A DNA stretch of 64,000 bases from JASHPR01 sp963844655 (GTDB taxonomy: Bacteria > Actinomycetota > Actinomycetes > Streptosporangiales > Streptosporangiaceae): NCBI GenBank assembly GCA_963844655.1, contig CAWJPA010000007.1, forward strand, positions 1,674,001-1,738,000. The letters are read 5' to 3'. A program made the position numbers and the translations under genes. Positions 49,754 through 59,036 of the stretch are shown here, piece by piece (the first letter of the stretch is position 1; each line of letters begins with the position of its first letter). Under the pieces are notes generated by a model. That model was not told where the DNA came from. It worked only from the letters and a program-made list of their open reading frames with translations, and did not search any database.

Positions 49754-51300
49754 GCCGGCGGAACGGGGCAAAAGTGACCGGCCGCGATGTGGCCGTACCG
49801 GGCGACGGCGGGCTGGTGGTCTGCTCCCCGCTGGCGTTCGAGGCCAGGGCCATGCGGCGGGGCCTCGGCGGCGCCGGGACCGTGGTCCGCACCGGCTACG
49901 GGCCGGCGCGAGCCCATAAGCAGGCTGATCAGCTCGGGGAAGCAGCGTTCGGGATGCTGGTCGTGGGCGGTACGGGCGCGGGGCTTTCCGCCGACCTCAG
50001 GCCCGGTGATCTCGTGGTGGGCACAGAGGTGACCGGGGGAGCGGCGCCCGTGATCAGCCCGTCCGCGCCGCTGCTGGCCGCGGAGCTGCGCCGGGCCGGG
50101 CTGCGGGCCCGGGCGGGCACGATCGCCACCGTGGACCACCTGGTCCGGCGGGGCGACCGCGAGCGCCTGGCCGCCGGGGGAGCGCTGGCCGCGGACATGG
50201 AGTCGGCGCACCTGCTGGCCGCGGCGAACGGACGCCCGGCGGTCGCGGTCCGGGCCATCTCGGACACGCCGCAGCGCCCGCTGGTGCCCTGGGGGGTGCC
50301 GGGCGGCGTCGCCGCGCTGCGGTCGCTGCGGCTGGCCGGGCCCGTGCTGGCCCGGTGGGCGGCGGCCTGCGGCCCGCGCCAGGTGCTGCTGGCCGGCCCG
50401 CGCTCGTTCTGCGCCGGGGTGGAGCGGGCCATCGAGATCGTCGAGAAGGTGCTCGAGCAGCGCGGCTCGCCGGTCTACGTGCGCAAGCAGATCGTGCACA
50501 ACACGCACGTGGTGAACGACCTGGAGCGCCGGGGCGCGATCTTCGTCGAGGAGCTCGACGAAGTGCCGGACGGCGCGACCGTGGTGTTCTCCGCGCACGG
50601 GGTCTCGCCCGAGGTGCGCCGCATCGCCTCGGACCGCGGCCTGGACGCGATCGACGCGACCTGCCCGCTGGTCTCCAAGGTGCACGTGGAGGCGCGGCGG
50701 TTCGCGAACGAGGGCTACCAGGTGGCCCTGATCGGGCACGGCGGGCACGAGGAGGTCGAGGGCACGCTGGGCGAGGCGCCGCAGGCGATGACCCTGGTCG
50801 AGACCGCCGAGGACGTGGCCAAGCTGGAGCCCGAGGACCCGCACAAGATCGCGTTCCTGATGCAGACCACGCTGTCGCTCGAGGAGGCCAGCGGCATCGC
50901 GGACGCGATGCGCGAACGGTTCCCCGAGGCCCGCGGGCCGGGCAGCGACGACATCTGTTACGCCACCACCAACCGCCAGCTCGCAGTCCGGGCCATAGCG
51001 GCCGAATCCGACCTGGTGCTCGTGGCGGGCTCGGCCAATTCGTCGAACTCGCTACGTTTGGTGGAGACCGCGCAGCGGGCAGGAACCCCCGCATACCTGA
51101 TCGACGGCGCCGAGGACATCGAGCTCGGCTGGCTCGCGGGGGCGTCGGTCGTAGGGATCACCGCGGGGGCGTCCGCGCCTCCGGCCGTGGTGGGCCAGAT
51201 CATCGAGGCGCTGTCCGGCCTCGGGACGGTCGAGGTCACCGAGCGGGTGGTCGCCACCGAGTCCATACGTTTCGGACTTCCCAAGGAGTTGAAGCAGTAA
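49750..51300 (+). CDS. Fusion of hopanoid nucleosidase HpnG and IspH reductase
   Basis: A 516-residue two-domain protein. Residues about 18-206 are the HpnG phosphorylase/nucleosidase, with VVGGTGAGLSADLRPGDLV and LAADMESAHLLAAANGRPAVAVR; it removes adenine from adenosylhopane. Residues about 210-516 are a complete IspH (4-hydroxy-3-methylbut-2-enyl diphosphate reductase). The three Fe-S cysteines are Cys221 (RSFCAGVERA), Cys305 (ATCPLVSKVH) and Cys403 (ICYATTNRQ), and His250, His283, His333 and Glu335 are at substrate-binding positions. No linker is visible between them. An internal in-frame GTG (50383) could allow separate IspH, but has no ribosome site. It overlaps shc and abuts hpnH. Confidence 0.92.
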   Translation: MSRRNGAKVTGRDVAVPGDGGLVVCSPLAFEARAMRRGLGGAGTVVRTGYGPARAHKQADQLGEAAFGMLVVGGTGAGLSADLRPGDLVVGTEVTGGAAPVISPSAPLLAAELRRAGLRARAGTIATVDHLVRRGDRERLAAGGALAADMESAHLLAAANGRPAVAVRAISDTPQRPLVPWGVPGGVAALRSLRLAGPVLARWAAACGPRQVLLAGPRSFCAGVERAIEIVEKVLEQRGSPVYVRKQIVHNTHVVNDLERRGAIFVEELDEVPDGATVVFSAHGVSPEVRRIASDRGLDAIDATCPLVSKVHVEARRFANEGYQVALIGHGGHEEVEGTLGEAPQAMTLVETAEDVAKLEPEDPHKIAFLMQTTLSLEEASGIADAMRERFPEARGPGSDDICYATTNRQLAVRAIAAESDLVLVAGSANSSNSLRLVETAQRAGTPAYLIDGAEDIELGWLAGASVVGITAGASAPPAVVGQIIEALSGLGTVEVTERVVATESIRFGLPKELKQ

Positions 51301-52305
51301 ATGTCTATGCCGTTGCGCCAGAGCATGCGGGTGGGTAGCTACCTGATCCGCCAGAAGCTGGCCCGCCGCGAAAAGTTCCCGCTGCTGGTCGAGCTTGAGC
51401 CGCTGTTCGCGTGCAACCTCAAGTGCGCGGGCTGTGGGAAGATCCAGCAGCCTCATGACCTGCTGAAGCAGCGCATGCCGATCGAGCAGGCCCTGGCCGC
51501 GATCGAGGAGTGCGGCGCGCCGATGGTGTCGATCGCCGGCGGCGAGCCGCTCATGCACCCGCAGATCGACGAGCTCGTGCGCCGGCTGGTCGCCAAGAAG
51601 AAGTTCGTGTTCTTGTGCACGAACGCGCTGCTGATGCCCAAGAAGATCGAGAAGTTCACGCCGTCGCCGTACTTCTCGTGGGTGGTGCACATCGACGGGC
51701 TGCGTGAGCGGCACGACGAGTCGGTCTGCAAAGAAGGCGTGTTCGACGAGGCGGTCGCCGCGATCAAGGACGCGAAGCGGCGCGGGTTCAAGGTGGGCAC
51801 GAACACCACGGTCTTCAACACCGACACCCCGCACACCGTGATCGACGTGCTCAACTACCTCAACGACGACCTGGGCATCGACCAGATGCAGATCTCGCCG
51901 GCCTACGCCTATGAGAAGGCCCCGGACCAGGACCACTTCCTCGGCGTCACCGAGACCAGGGAGCTGTTCCGCAAGGCGTTCGCCGACGGCAACAGGAAGC
52001 GCTGGCGGCTCAACCACACGCCGCTGTTCCTCGACTTCCTCGAGGGCAAGACCGACTACGGCTGCACCGCGTGGGGCATCCCGTCGTACTCGCTGCTCGG
52101 CTGGCAGCGGCCGTGTTACCTGATGGCCGACGGGTACGCCAAGACCTACAAGGAGCTGATCGAGACCACCGACTGGGACAAGTACGGGCGCGGCAAGGAC
52201 CCGCGGTGCGCGAACTGCATGGCGCACTGCGGCTACGAGCCGTCGGCCGTGCTGGCCACGATGGGGTCGCTGCGGGAATCGGTTCGGGCGATGCGCAATT
52301 CCTGA
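51301..52305 (+). CDS. hpnH: Adenosyl-hopene transferase HpnH (radical SAM)
   Basis: A 334-residue radical SAM enzyme that attaches the 5'-deoxyadenosyl group to hopene to start side-chain synthesis. The cluster motif is CNLKCAGC with Cys38, Cys42 and Cys45, followed by SIAGGEPLMHPQI, and C-terminal cysteines in CANCMAHCGYEP. The ATG directly follows the TAA of the fusion gene, so they are coupled. It is the last hopanoid gene in the unit; genes for ribosylhopane processing (HpnO, dxs, ispG) are not seen. Confidence 0.96.
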   Translation: MSMPLRQSMRVGSYLIRQKLARREKFPLLVELEPLFACNLKCAGCGKIQQPHDLLKQRMPIEQALAAIEECGAPMVSIAGGEPLMHPQIDELVRRLVAKKKFVFLCTNALLMPKKIEKFTPSPYFSWVVHIDGLRERHDESVCKEGVFDEAVAAIKDAKRRGFKVGTNTTVFNTDTPHTVIDVLNYLNDDLGIDQMQISPAYAYEKAPDQDHFLGVTETRELFRKAFADGNRKRWRLNHTPLFLDFLEGKTDYGCTAWGIPSYSLLGWQRPCYLMADGYAKTYKELIETTDWDKYGRGKDPRCANCMAHCGYEPSAVLATMGSLRESVRAMRNS

Positions 52306-52459
52306 CCCGACTGGTTCAGCGGTCACATGGGGTTGCATAGTGTCTTATGACCGGAGCGGCCCGCTATAGGCCCCACCCCGTGGACGGGCGGATGGCAGGC
52401 CGGCTCTGGCCACGCCGCACGCAGCCCCGCTGGCTGCCGATTCCCGGAGGGCCGGACCT

Positions 52460-53980
52460 GTGACCGCACCGCGCACCCGGCCCGTTCCCGCCCAGGAAGC
52501 GGGGACGGGCGCGGCGGCGGGTGCGGGCGGGCAGGCCGACTTCGATCCCGGCCCGGCCTGGATGCGGGTGCTGCCGCCGGTGGCCACCTTCCTGATCATG
52601 ATGTGGGGGATCACCGGGGCCTCGTACTGGCGGGATGAGGCCGCCACCCTGTCGGCGGTCCAGCGCTCGCTCGGCGACCTGCTGCGCATGCTCGGGAACA
52701 TCGACGCGGTGCACGGCGCCTACTACCTCCTCATCTGGGCGTTCGTCCAGGTCGGCGGCACCGGGGAGCTGGTGACCCGGCTGCCGTCGGCGGTGGCCAT
52801 GGCCGCCGGGGCGGCGGCGGTGGCCGCGCTGGGCCGGCGCCTGGTGTCGCCGCGGGCCGGGCTGGCCTCCGGCCTGGTCTTCGCGATCCTGCCGCCGGTC
52901 AGCATGTACGGCCAGGACGCCCGGCCGTACGCGATCGTGGTCATGCTGGCCGCGGTGGCGAGCTACCTGCTGGTGCGGGCCATGGCGGCCGAGCCGGGGC
53001 GCCGGAGCCGCTGGCTGGCGGGCTACGCGGCGTGCCTGGCCGTGCTGGGCATCGTGGACATCTTCGGCCTGCTGCTGATCGCGGCGCACGCGGTGACCGT
53101 GGCGCTGCGGTGCCTGCGTGAGGACGACAGGCGGAGCGCCAGGTCGCTGGCGGCGGGCTGGCTGGCCGCCGCCGTGGCGGGCACGATCCTGACCAGCCCG
53201 GTGCTGGCCCTCGGCTACGTGCAGAAGGGCACGCTGTCCTGGCTGCTGCTGCCCGGCCTGGACGAGGTGCGGGGCCTGACCGGCCTGATCGGGCCGGGGC
53301 CGATGGCCGCAGCGGTGGCGCTGGCGGTCGCGGCCGGGATCGTGGTCAGCGCCGTGGCCGGGCGGGAGCGGCTGCGGGCCAACTGGCCGGGGTCCGTGCC
53401 CGCGCTGTGCCTGCCCTGGCTGATCCTGCCCCCGGCGATCCTGCTCATCGGCTCCCTGATCACGCCGCTGTACACGCTGCGCTATGTCCTGATGTGCATC
53501 CCGGCGATCGCGCTGCTCGCGGGCTGCGCGCTGGCCGCGTTCGGATGGATCGCGGGCACCGCCGCGCTGGCGGTGATCGCGCTGCTCGGCGCCCACGCGC
53601 AGCTGGCGGAGCGCGCCCCGGACGGGCACGCGGACAACGTCAGGCGGGCCGACCGGATCGTGGCCGCGAACATGCGGCCGGGAGACGCGGTGCTGGAGTT
53701 CAAGGAGGAGAACTTCGCGCAGGCCTACCCGTTCGGGATCCGCGACCTGGACAACATCGCCCAGGCCAGGACGCCCGTCGAGTCGGCCACGCTGATCGGC
53801 ACGTTCCTGCCCGATCCGGTGGTGCGGCAGCGGCTGGCGCACGTCTCGCGGGTCTGGGTGGTCGAGTACGGCCACCGGGCGACCCTGCCAATCCTCAATG
53901 GCCTGCATTTCCGGCTGGTGCGCGCCTGGAGGACCAGCGACATCTGGCTATTTCTCTATGCGCAGTCAAATGGTGACTGA
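52460..53980 (+). CDS. GT-C membrane glycosyltransferase, paralogue 1
   Basis: A 506-residue polytopic protein with about ten to eleven membrane helices and the GT-C signature SYWRDEAAT in the first extracytoplasmic loop (Asp59-Glu60). GQDARPYA, typical of family GT39-like proteins, lies after helix 3 or 4. The C-terminal extracytoplasmic part has DRIVAANMRPGDAVLEFKEE. Such enzymes transfer sugars from polyprenyl-phosphate donors; donor and acceptor are unknown. The start is GTG with GGAGG 9 nt upstream, 155 bp after hpnH. First of three tandem paralogues. Confidence 0.88.
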   Translation: MTAPRTRPVPAQEAGTGAAAGAGGQADFDPGPAWMRVLPPVATFLIMMWGITGASYWRDEAATLSAVQRSLGDLLRMLGNIDAVHGAYYLLIWAFVQVGGTGELVTRLPSAVAMAAGAAAVAALGRRLVSPRAGLASGLVFAILPPVSMYGQDARPYAIVVMLAAVASYLLVRAMAAEPGRRSRWLAGYAACLAVLGIVDIFGLLLIAAHAVTVALRCLREDDRRSARSLAAGWLAAAVAGTILTSPVLALGYVQKGTLSWLLLPGLDEVRGLTGLIGPGPMAAAVALAVAAGIVVSAVAGRERLRANWPGSVPALCLPWLILPPAILLIGSLITPLYTLRYVLMCIPAIALLAGCALAAFGWIAGTAALAVIALLGAHAQLAERAPDGHADNVRRADRIVAANMRPGDAVLEFKEENFAQAYPFGIRDLDNIAQARTPVESATLIGTFLPDPVVRQRLAHVSRVWVVEYGHRATLPILNGLHFRLVRAWRTSDIWLFLYAQSNGD

Positions 53981-54116
53981 GCGGAGTCGGTTCGGGGCAT
54001 AATGCGCTAGTGCCGCGCGGTCCGGTGCGGGCGGCCTCGCGTGCGGCATGGCCTCGGGGGCGACCCTAGGCCCCCACGTGGATAAGCGAACCGATCAGCC
54101 CGGGGGAATTCAAGCG

Positions 54117-55658
54117 ATGTCTGGTGACGGCCTGCCCGTGCCTGGCTACACCGTGCCCGCTCACGCCGGGCGGGGACCGGCCGGCCTGGGCCGGGTCGGC
54201 TCAGCCCGGCGGCCTGCCTTAACGTTCCGGCCGGCCTGGCTGCTGGCCCTCCCGCCGCTGGCCACGTTCGCCGTGGTCTTCTGGGGGATCACCTCGTCCT
54301 CGTACTGGCGGGACGAGGCCGCCAGCCTGTCGGCGGCGGCGCGCCCTTTCGGCAACCTGGTGCGGATGCTCGGCCACGTCGACGCGGTGCACGGCGCCTA
54401 CTACGTGATCATCTGGGCGGTGGTGCGGGCCGGGGGCTCCGGTGAGCTGGCCACCCGGCTGCCGTCGGCGCTGGCCATGGCGGCCGCTGCGGCGGCGGTG
54501 ACCGCGCTGGGCCGGCGCCTGGTGTCACCGCGGGCCGGGCTCGCCGCCGGGCTGATTTTCGCGGTCCTGCCCGAGGTCAGCTGGTACGGGCAGGACGCAC
54601 GGTCGTACGCCATGGTCACGGCCCTGGCCGCGTTCGCGAGCTACCTGCTGGTGCGGGCCATGCAGGCCGCAGGCCGCCCGGGCGCGGGGCGGTGGCTGAT
54701 CGCCTACGGCGCGGTTCTGACCGTGCTCGGCCTGGCGAACATCTTCGGCCTGCTGCTGCTCGCCCCGCATGCGGTGACGGTGGCCCTGGCCTGCCGGCGC
54801 GGGGCGGCCCGGTCGCTGGCGCTGGGCTGGCTGGCGGCCGCCTGCGCCGCGGTGGTGCTGGTCAGCCCGCTCATGGTGCTGGCCTGGACCCAGCGCGGCC
54901 AGCTGGCCTGGCTGTCGCCGGCCGGGCTCGCCGGGCTGGCGAGCCTGCAGCTGCTGATCGGCACGACCGGCATGGCCATCGCCGCCGCCGTGGTCCTGGC
55001 CTGCGCGGTCGCGTCAGGCGCGCGGCGCGGGCGGGAGCGGCTGCGGGCCAGCTGGCCGGGCCGCCTGGTCGCCCTGACCGTGCCCTGGCTGGCCCTGCCC
55101 CCGGCGATCCTGCTGGCCGTCTCGCCGGTCACCCCGATCTACGCGTTCCGCTACATCATGATCTGCGTGCCCGCGGTGGCGCTGCTGCTCGGGGCGGGCC
55201 TGGCCGCACTCGGGCGCGCCGCGGGCGCGCTCGCGCTCGCGGTGCTCACCGCGCTGGGGCTGCCGTTCCAGCTCTTCATCCGGAGCCCGGGCGGGCACGG
55301 GGACGCGATCCTGCAGGCCGACCGGATCGTGGCCGCGAACATGCGGCCGGGGGACGCGGTGCTGGAGTTCAAGGAGGAGAACTTCGCGCAGGCCTACCCG
55401 TTCGGGATCCGCGATCTCGACAACATCGCCCAGGCCAGGACGCCCATCGAGTCGGCCACGCTGATCGGCACGTTCCTGCCCGATCCGGTGGTGCGGCAGC
55501 GGCTGGCCTCCGTGCCGCGGGTCTGGGTGGTGGAGTACGGCAGCCGCGAGCCGCTGCCGATCCTGAGCGGCCTGCGGTTCCGGCTGGTGCGGGCCTGGCA
55601 GACCAGCGACATCTGGCTGTTTCTCTACACGGGCGAGGCCGGAAGGGCGTCCTCGTGA
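54117..55658 (+). CDS. GT-C membrane glycosyltransferase, paralogue 2
   Basis: A 513-residue protein, the closest relative of the upstream gene. It has SYWRDEAAS at residues 63-71 and the GQDARSYA element. Its C-terminal segment from DRIVAANMRPGDAVLEFKEE to VVRQRLAS is almost identical to that of paralogue 1 at DNA level. The ATG at 54117 follows GGGGGA; an ATG at 54048 would add 23 residues. Its stop codon overlaps the start of paralogue 3 by one base. Confidence 0.88.
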   Translation: MSGDGLPVPGYTVPAHAGRGPAGLGRVGSARRPALTFRPAWLLALPPLATFAVVFWGITSSSYWRDEAASLSAAARPFGNLVRMLGHVDAVHGAYYVIIWAVVRAGGSGELATRLPSALAMAAAAAAVTALGRRLVSPRAGLAAGLIFAVLPEVSWYGQDARSYAMVTALAAFASYLLVRAMQAAGRPGAGRWLIAYGAVLTVLGLANIFGLLLLAPHAVTVALACRRGAARSLALGWLAAACAAVVLVSPLMVLAWTQRGQLAWLSPAGLAGLASLQLLIGTTGMAIAAAVVLACAVASGARRGRERLRASWPGRLVALTVPWLALPPAILLAVSPVTPIYAFRYIMICVPAVALLLGAGLAALGRAAGALALAVLTALGLPFQLFIRSPGGHGDAILQADRIVAANMRPGDAVLEFKEENFAQAYPFGIRDLDNIAQARTPIESATLIGTFLPDPVVRQRLASVPRVWVVEYGSREPLPILSGLRFRLVRAWQTSDIWLFLYTGEAGRASS

Positions 55659-57211
55659 TGGCGCCCGACGGCGGGGCCGTGCTCCGCGGGCGTTCCCGGG
55701 TGACCCCGGCCGCCCTGGGTGAGAGCCCGGTGCCCTATGACGCCGGGCCCGTGTGGATGCGGGTCCTCCCGCCAGCGGCGATGCTGGTCATCGGGCTGTG
55801 GCGGATCACGGGACCGTCGTACTGGCGCGACGAGGCGGCCACGATGAGCGCGGTGCAGCGCCCGTTCGCCGAGCTGGTGCGGATGCTGGGGCACATCGAC
55901 GCGGTGCACGGCACCTACTACATGCTGATCTGGGTGCTGGTGCGGCTCGGCGGCCCCGGGGAGCTGGTGACCAGGCTGCCGTCGGCGCTGGCCATGGCGG
56001 GCGCGGCCGCGGCCGTGGCCGCGCTGGGCCGGCGGCTGGCGTCACCGCGGGCCGGGCTGGCCTCCGGCCTGATGCTCGCGGTGTTCCCGCAGGTGAGCCT
56101 CTACGCGCAGGACGCGCGGGAATACGCGATGATCATGGCGCTGGCCGCGGCGGGCAGCTACGTGCTGGTCCGCGCGCTCACCACGGCCGCCAGCAGGCGG
56201 GGCTGGCTGGTGTGCTACGCGTTCTGCCTCGGCGTGATGGGCCTGCTGAACGTGTTCAGCCTGCTGCTCATCGGCGCGCACGCGGTCACGGTGGCGCTGG
56301 CCTGGCGGCGGGCCAGCCGGCCCGGCGGGGCCGGGGACCGGGACGCCGCCCGGTCGCTGGCGGTCGGCTGGGTGGCTGCGGCCGCCGGGGCCGTCCTGGT
56401 GGCCAGCCCGGCGCTGGCGTTCGGCTTCGAGCAGCGCGGCACGCTGGGCTGGCTCAGCACGCCGCACCTGGTGGGCACGATCGTGGGACTGCGCAGGCTG
56501 GTCGGCCCGTCACTGATGCTGCTGGCCGTCGCCGCGGTCGTCGCGCTGGGGGTCCTCCTGCCCGCGGCCGCCGGCCGGTCCTGGCTGCGGGCCAGCTGGC
56601 CTCCGGAGCTCGCCGGGCTCTGCGTGCCGTGGCTGCTGCTGCCGCCCGCGGCGCTGATCGGCGTCTCCTATCTCTCGCCGGTGTACACGTTCCGCTACAT
56701 CATGTTCTGCGCTCCGGCGGCCGCGCTGCTCGCAGGCACCGCGCTGGCCGCCCTGAGCTACGCGGCAGGCCCCGCGCTGGCCTGGCTGCCGGCCGCTGCG
56801 GCCTTTGCGGTGATCGCCGTGCTCGGGGTGCCCGCGCAGCTGTCCTTCCGGGAGCCGGCCGGCCACGGCAACAACATCCGCGGCGCGAACGCGATCGTCG
56901 CGGCGCACCGGCGGCCGGGGGACGCGGTGCTCTACGTCGGGACCGGCGCGAGGTACATGCCCGCGGCCTACCCGGGTGGCTTTGCCAGGCTCGACAACAT
57001 CGCGCAGGCTCAGACACCGACCCAGGCCGGGAACCTCATCGGCACCGAGCTGAAGCCGGCGGTGGTCCAGCAGCGGCTGTCCCGCGTGCACCGGGTCTGG
57101 CTGGCCAGGATAGGCCGCTACCCCCATAACGCGCTGTACCGGATGAATTTCCGGCTGGTGCGCATCCGGCGGGTCTCCAACATCTGGGTCCTGCTCTACG
57201 AACGGCGCTGA
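55658..57211 (+). CDS. GT-C membrane glycosyltransferase, paralogue 3
   Basis: A 517-residue polytopic protein with the same plan: SYWRDEAAT (Asp58-Glu59), AQDAREYA, and about ten further helices. The C-terminal domain differs from the other two paralogues, having VLYVGTGARYMPAAYPGGF in place of VLEFKEENFAQAYPFG, so substrate recognition may have diverged. The ATG overlaps the previous stop (TGATG), with GGAAGGG upstream. Paralogues 2 and 3 are therefore co-translated. Confidence 0.88.
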   Translation: MAPDGGAVLRGRSRVTPAALGESPVPYDAGPVWMRVLPPAAMLVIGLWRITGPSYWRDEAATMSAVQRPFAELVRMLGHIDAVHGTYYMLIWVLVRLGGPGELVTRLPSALAMAGAAAAVAALGRRLASPRAGLASGLMLAVFPQVSLYAQDAREYAMIMALAAAGSYVLVRALTTAASRRGWLVCYAFCLGVMGLLNVFSLLLIGAHAVTVALAWRRASRPGGAGDRDAARSLAVGWVAAAAGAVLVASPALAFGFEQRGTLGWLSTPHLVGTIVGLRRLVGPSLMLLAVAAVVALGVLLPAAAGRSWLRASWPPELAGLCVPWLLLPPAALIGVSYLSPVYTFRYIMFCAPAAALLAGTALAALSYAAGPALAWLPAAAAFAVIAVLGVPAQLSFREPAGHGNNIRGANAIVAAHRRPGDAVLYVGTGARYMPAAYPGGFARLDNIAQAQTPTQAGNLIGTELKPAVVQQRLSRVHRVWLARIGRYPHNALYRMNFRLVRIRRVSNIWVLLYERR

Positions 57212-57418
57212 CCGCATCTCTCACCAGCGAGTTCGGCGGCCGCCAGCATTCCGGCAACTTCGCAGAGCTCCTTCAGCGTCCGTTCAGAGTTGACCTCCAT
57301 CATCAGTACCGCGTAGATCATGCGCTCGGTGCAGATGATCAAGTGCAGATGATGCGGCGCTGCCGATGGCCAGGCTCGGCCCGCGCCCTGGTGGACCCAG
57401 GTTCGGCAAGGAGTTCTC

Positions 57419-58984
57419 ATGTTCTTCACGTACCTCCGGCGTGAGCTGCGCCGGCGGATGCGCCAGGCCATTTTCATCTCCCTCGGGCTGGCCCTGGGGA
57501 TTGGCCTGGTGATCACCGTGACCGCCGCGTCGTCCGGCGTCAAGGACGCCCAGGGCACGGTGCTGCAAAACCTGTACGGCGTGGGCACCGCGGCGACCGT
57601 GACCACGGCCCCGACCCGCGGTTCGTTCGCGCTGGGCGGCCGGAACTTCACGTTCAAGCCGGGCGCGACGATCAAGCTCGACGAGCTGACCGCGACACGC
57701 AGCCTCGGCAGCCTGAACGACACGGACGTGACCACGATCTCGAAGCTGAACGGCGTGGCCGCGGCGGGCGGTGCGCTGACGGCCGCCAATGTGAACACCA
57801 CGTTCAAGGTGCCCAGCTTCACCCCAGGAACCAGCGGCCGCGGCGGCGGGGGTGGTGGCCGCGGCGGAGGCGGCGGCGGTGGCGGCGGTGGCGGCGGGGG
57901 CGGCACCCCTGGCCGGTTCAACGGCCCGGGCTCGTTCGGCGCTGGAAACCAGGTGACGGTCAGCGGCGTCGATCTCTCCTCGGGCGGCCAGCCGCTCGGC
58001 CCGCTCAGCAACGGGACCCTCAGCTCCGGCCGCACCCTGAAGTCTGCCGACGCCAGCGCCAACGTGGCCGTCGTCGACTCCAGCTACGCCAAGTCAGACA
58101 GCCTCAAGACCGGCTCGGACGTCACGATCGCCGGCACGAAGTTCTCGGTCGTCGGGATCGTGACGGACCCGCCGGGTGACTCACCCGCGGACATCTACAT
58201 CCCGCTCGCGCGCGCCCAGACGCTGGCCAGCCCCACGATGAAGGGCAAGGTCAACACCATCTACGTGGCGGCGGACAGCTCGGCGGACATCGCCACGGTG
58301 CAGAAGGAGATCCGCAACGCTCTGCCGGGATCCACCGTCACCACCTCAGCGAGCCTGGCCAGCGAGGTCACCGGCTCCCTGTCCAGCGCCTCCAGCCTGG
58401 CTAACAACCTCGGCAAGTGGCTCGCGATCGCGGTGCTCATCGCGGCGTTCCTGCTGGCCAGCCTGCTGACCCTGAGCGCGGTCTCGCGCCGGGTCCGGGA
58501 GTTCGGCACGCTCAAGGCGCTTGGCTGGCGGAGCCGGCGCGTGATCGGCCAGGTCATGGGCGAGTCGCTCACCCTGGGCCTCATCGGGGGCGCGATCGGC
58601 ATCGGGCTCGGCTTCCTCGGCGCGGCGATCGTGGCCCGGGTGGCGCCGTCGCTGTCCGCGAACGTCCCGCTGACCACCGGGTCGGCGACGCCCGGCGGCG
58701 CCCGCGCGTTCGGCGGCGGCGGCGGTGAGGGCGGCGGCGGTTTCGGCGGCGGGGGAGGCGGCGGCGGGGGAGGCGGCGCCGGGGGAGGCGGTTTCGGCGG
58801 CCGCGGCTTCCGGCCCGCGGCGGCCCTGCACCCGACGACCGTTCACATGGCGGCCCCGGTCACCCTGAACATCATCATCATCGCCGTGGTGCTGGCCGTG
58901 GCGGGCGGCCTGATCGCCGGGATGCTCGGCGGCTGGCGCGCCGCGCGGCTGCGTCCGGCAGCGGCCATGGCCCGGGTCGAATGA
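57419..58984 (+). CDS. MacB/FtsX-type ABC permease with two poly-Gly insertions
   Basis: A 521-residue permease: membrane helix 1 (about 17-36), a large extracytoplasmic MacB-like domain, then helices at about 333-355, 380-405 and 482-503. AVSRRVREFGTLKALGWRSR is the conserved cytoplasmic loop. Two almost pure glycine runs are inserted: residues 140-163 in the periplasmic-type domain and 431-463 before the last helix. AAGGAG lies 5 nt before the ATG. The ATPase gene follows 52 bp later. The cargo of this tripartite-like exporter is unknown. Confidence 0.88.
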   Translation: MFFTYLRRELRRRMRQAIFISLGLALGIGLVITVTAASSGVKDAQGTVLQNLYGVGTAATVTTAPTRGSFALGGRNFTFKPGATIKLDELTATRSLGSLNDTDVTTISKLNGVAAAGGALTAANVNTTFKVPSFTPGTSGRGGGGGGRGGGGGGGGGGGGGGTPGRFNGPGSFGAGNQVTVSGVDLSSGGQPLGPLSNGTLSSGRTLKSADASANVAVVDSSYAKSDSLKTGSDVTIAGTKFSVVGIVTDPPGDSPADIYIPLARAQTLASPTMKGKVNTIYVAADSSADIATVQKEIRNALPGSTVTTSASLASEVTGSLSSASSLANNLGKWLAIAVLIAAFLLASLLTLSAVSRRVREFGTLKALGWRSRRVIGQVMGESLTLGLIGGAIGIGLGFLGAAIVARVAPSLSANVPLTTGSATPGGARAFGGGGGEGGGGFGGGGGGGGGGGAGGGGFGGRGFRPAAALHPTTVHMAAPVTLNIIIIAVVLAVAGGLIAGMLGGWRAARLRPAAAMARVE

Positions 58985-59036
58985 CCGGAACGCGGGCGCA
59001 CCGGCCAGGTCCGGCGCCGATCCAGGAGAGGACGTC

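Noticed and set aside
54692..55657. N-terminal 322 codons of the long frame ending with paralogue 3
   Set aside because: Off-frame shadow of paralogue 2; the true start is the ATG at 55658 with a ribosome site.
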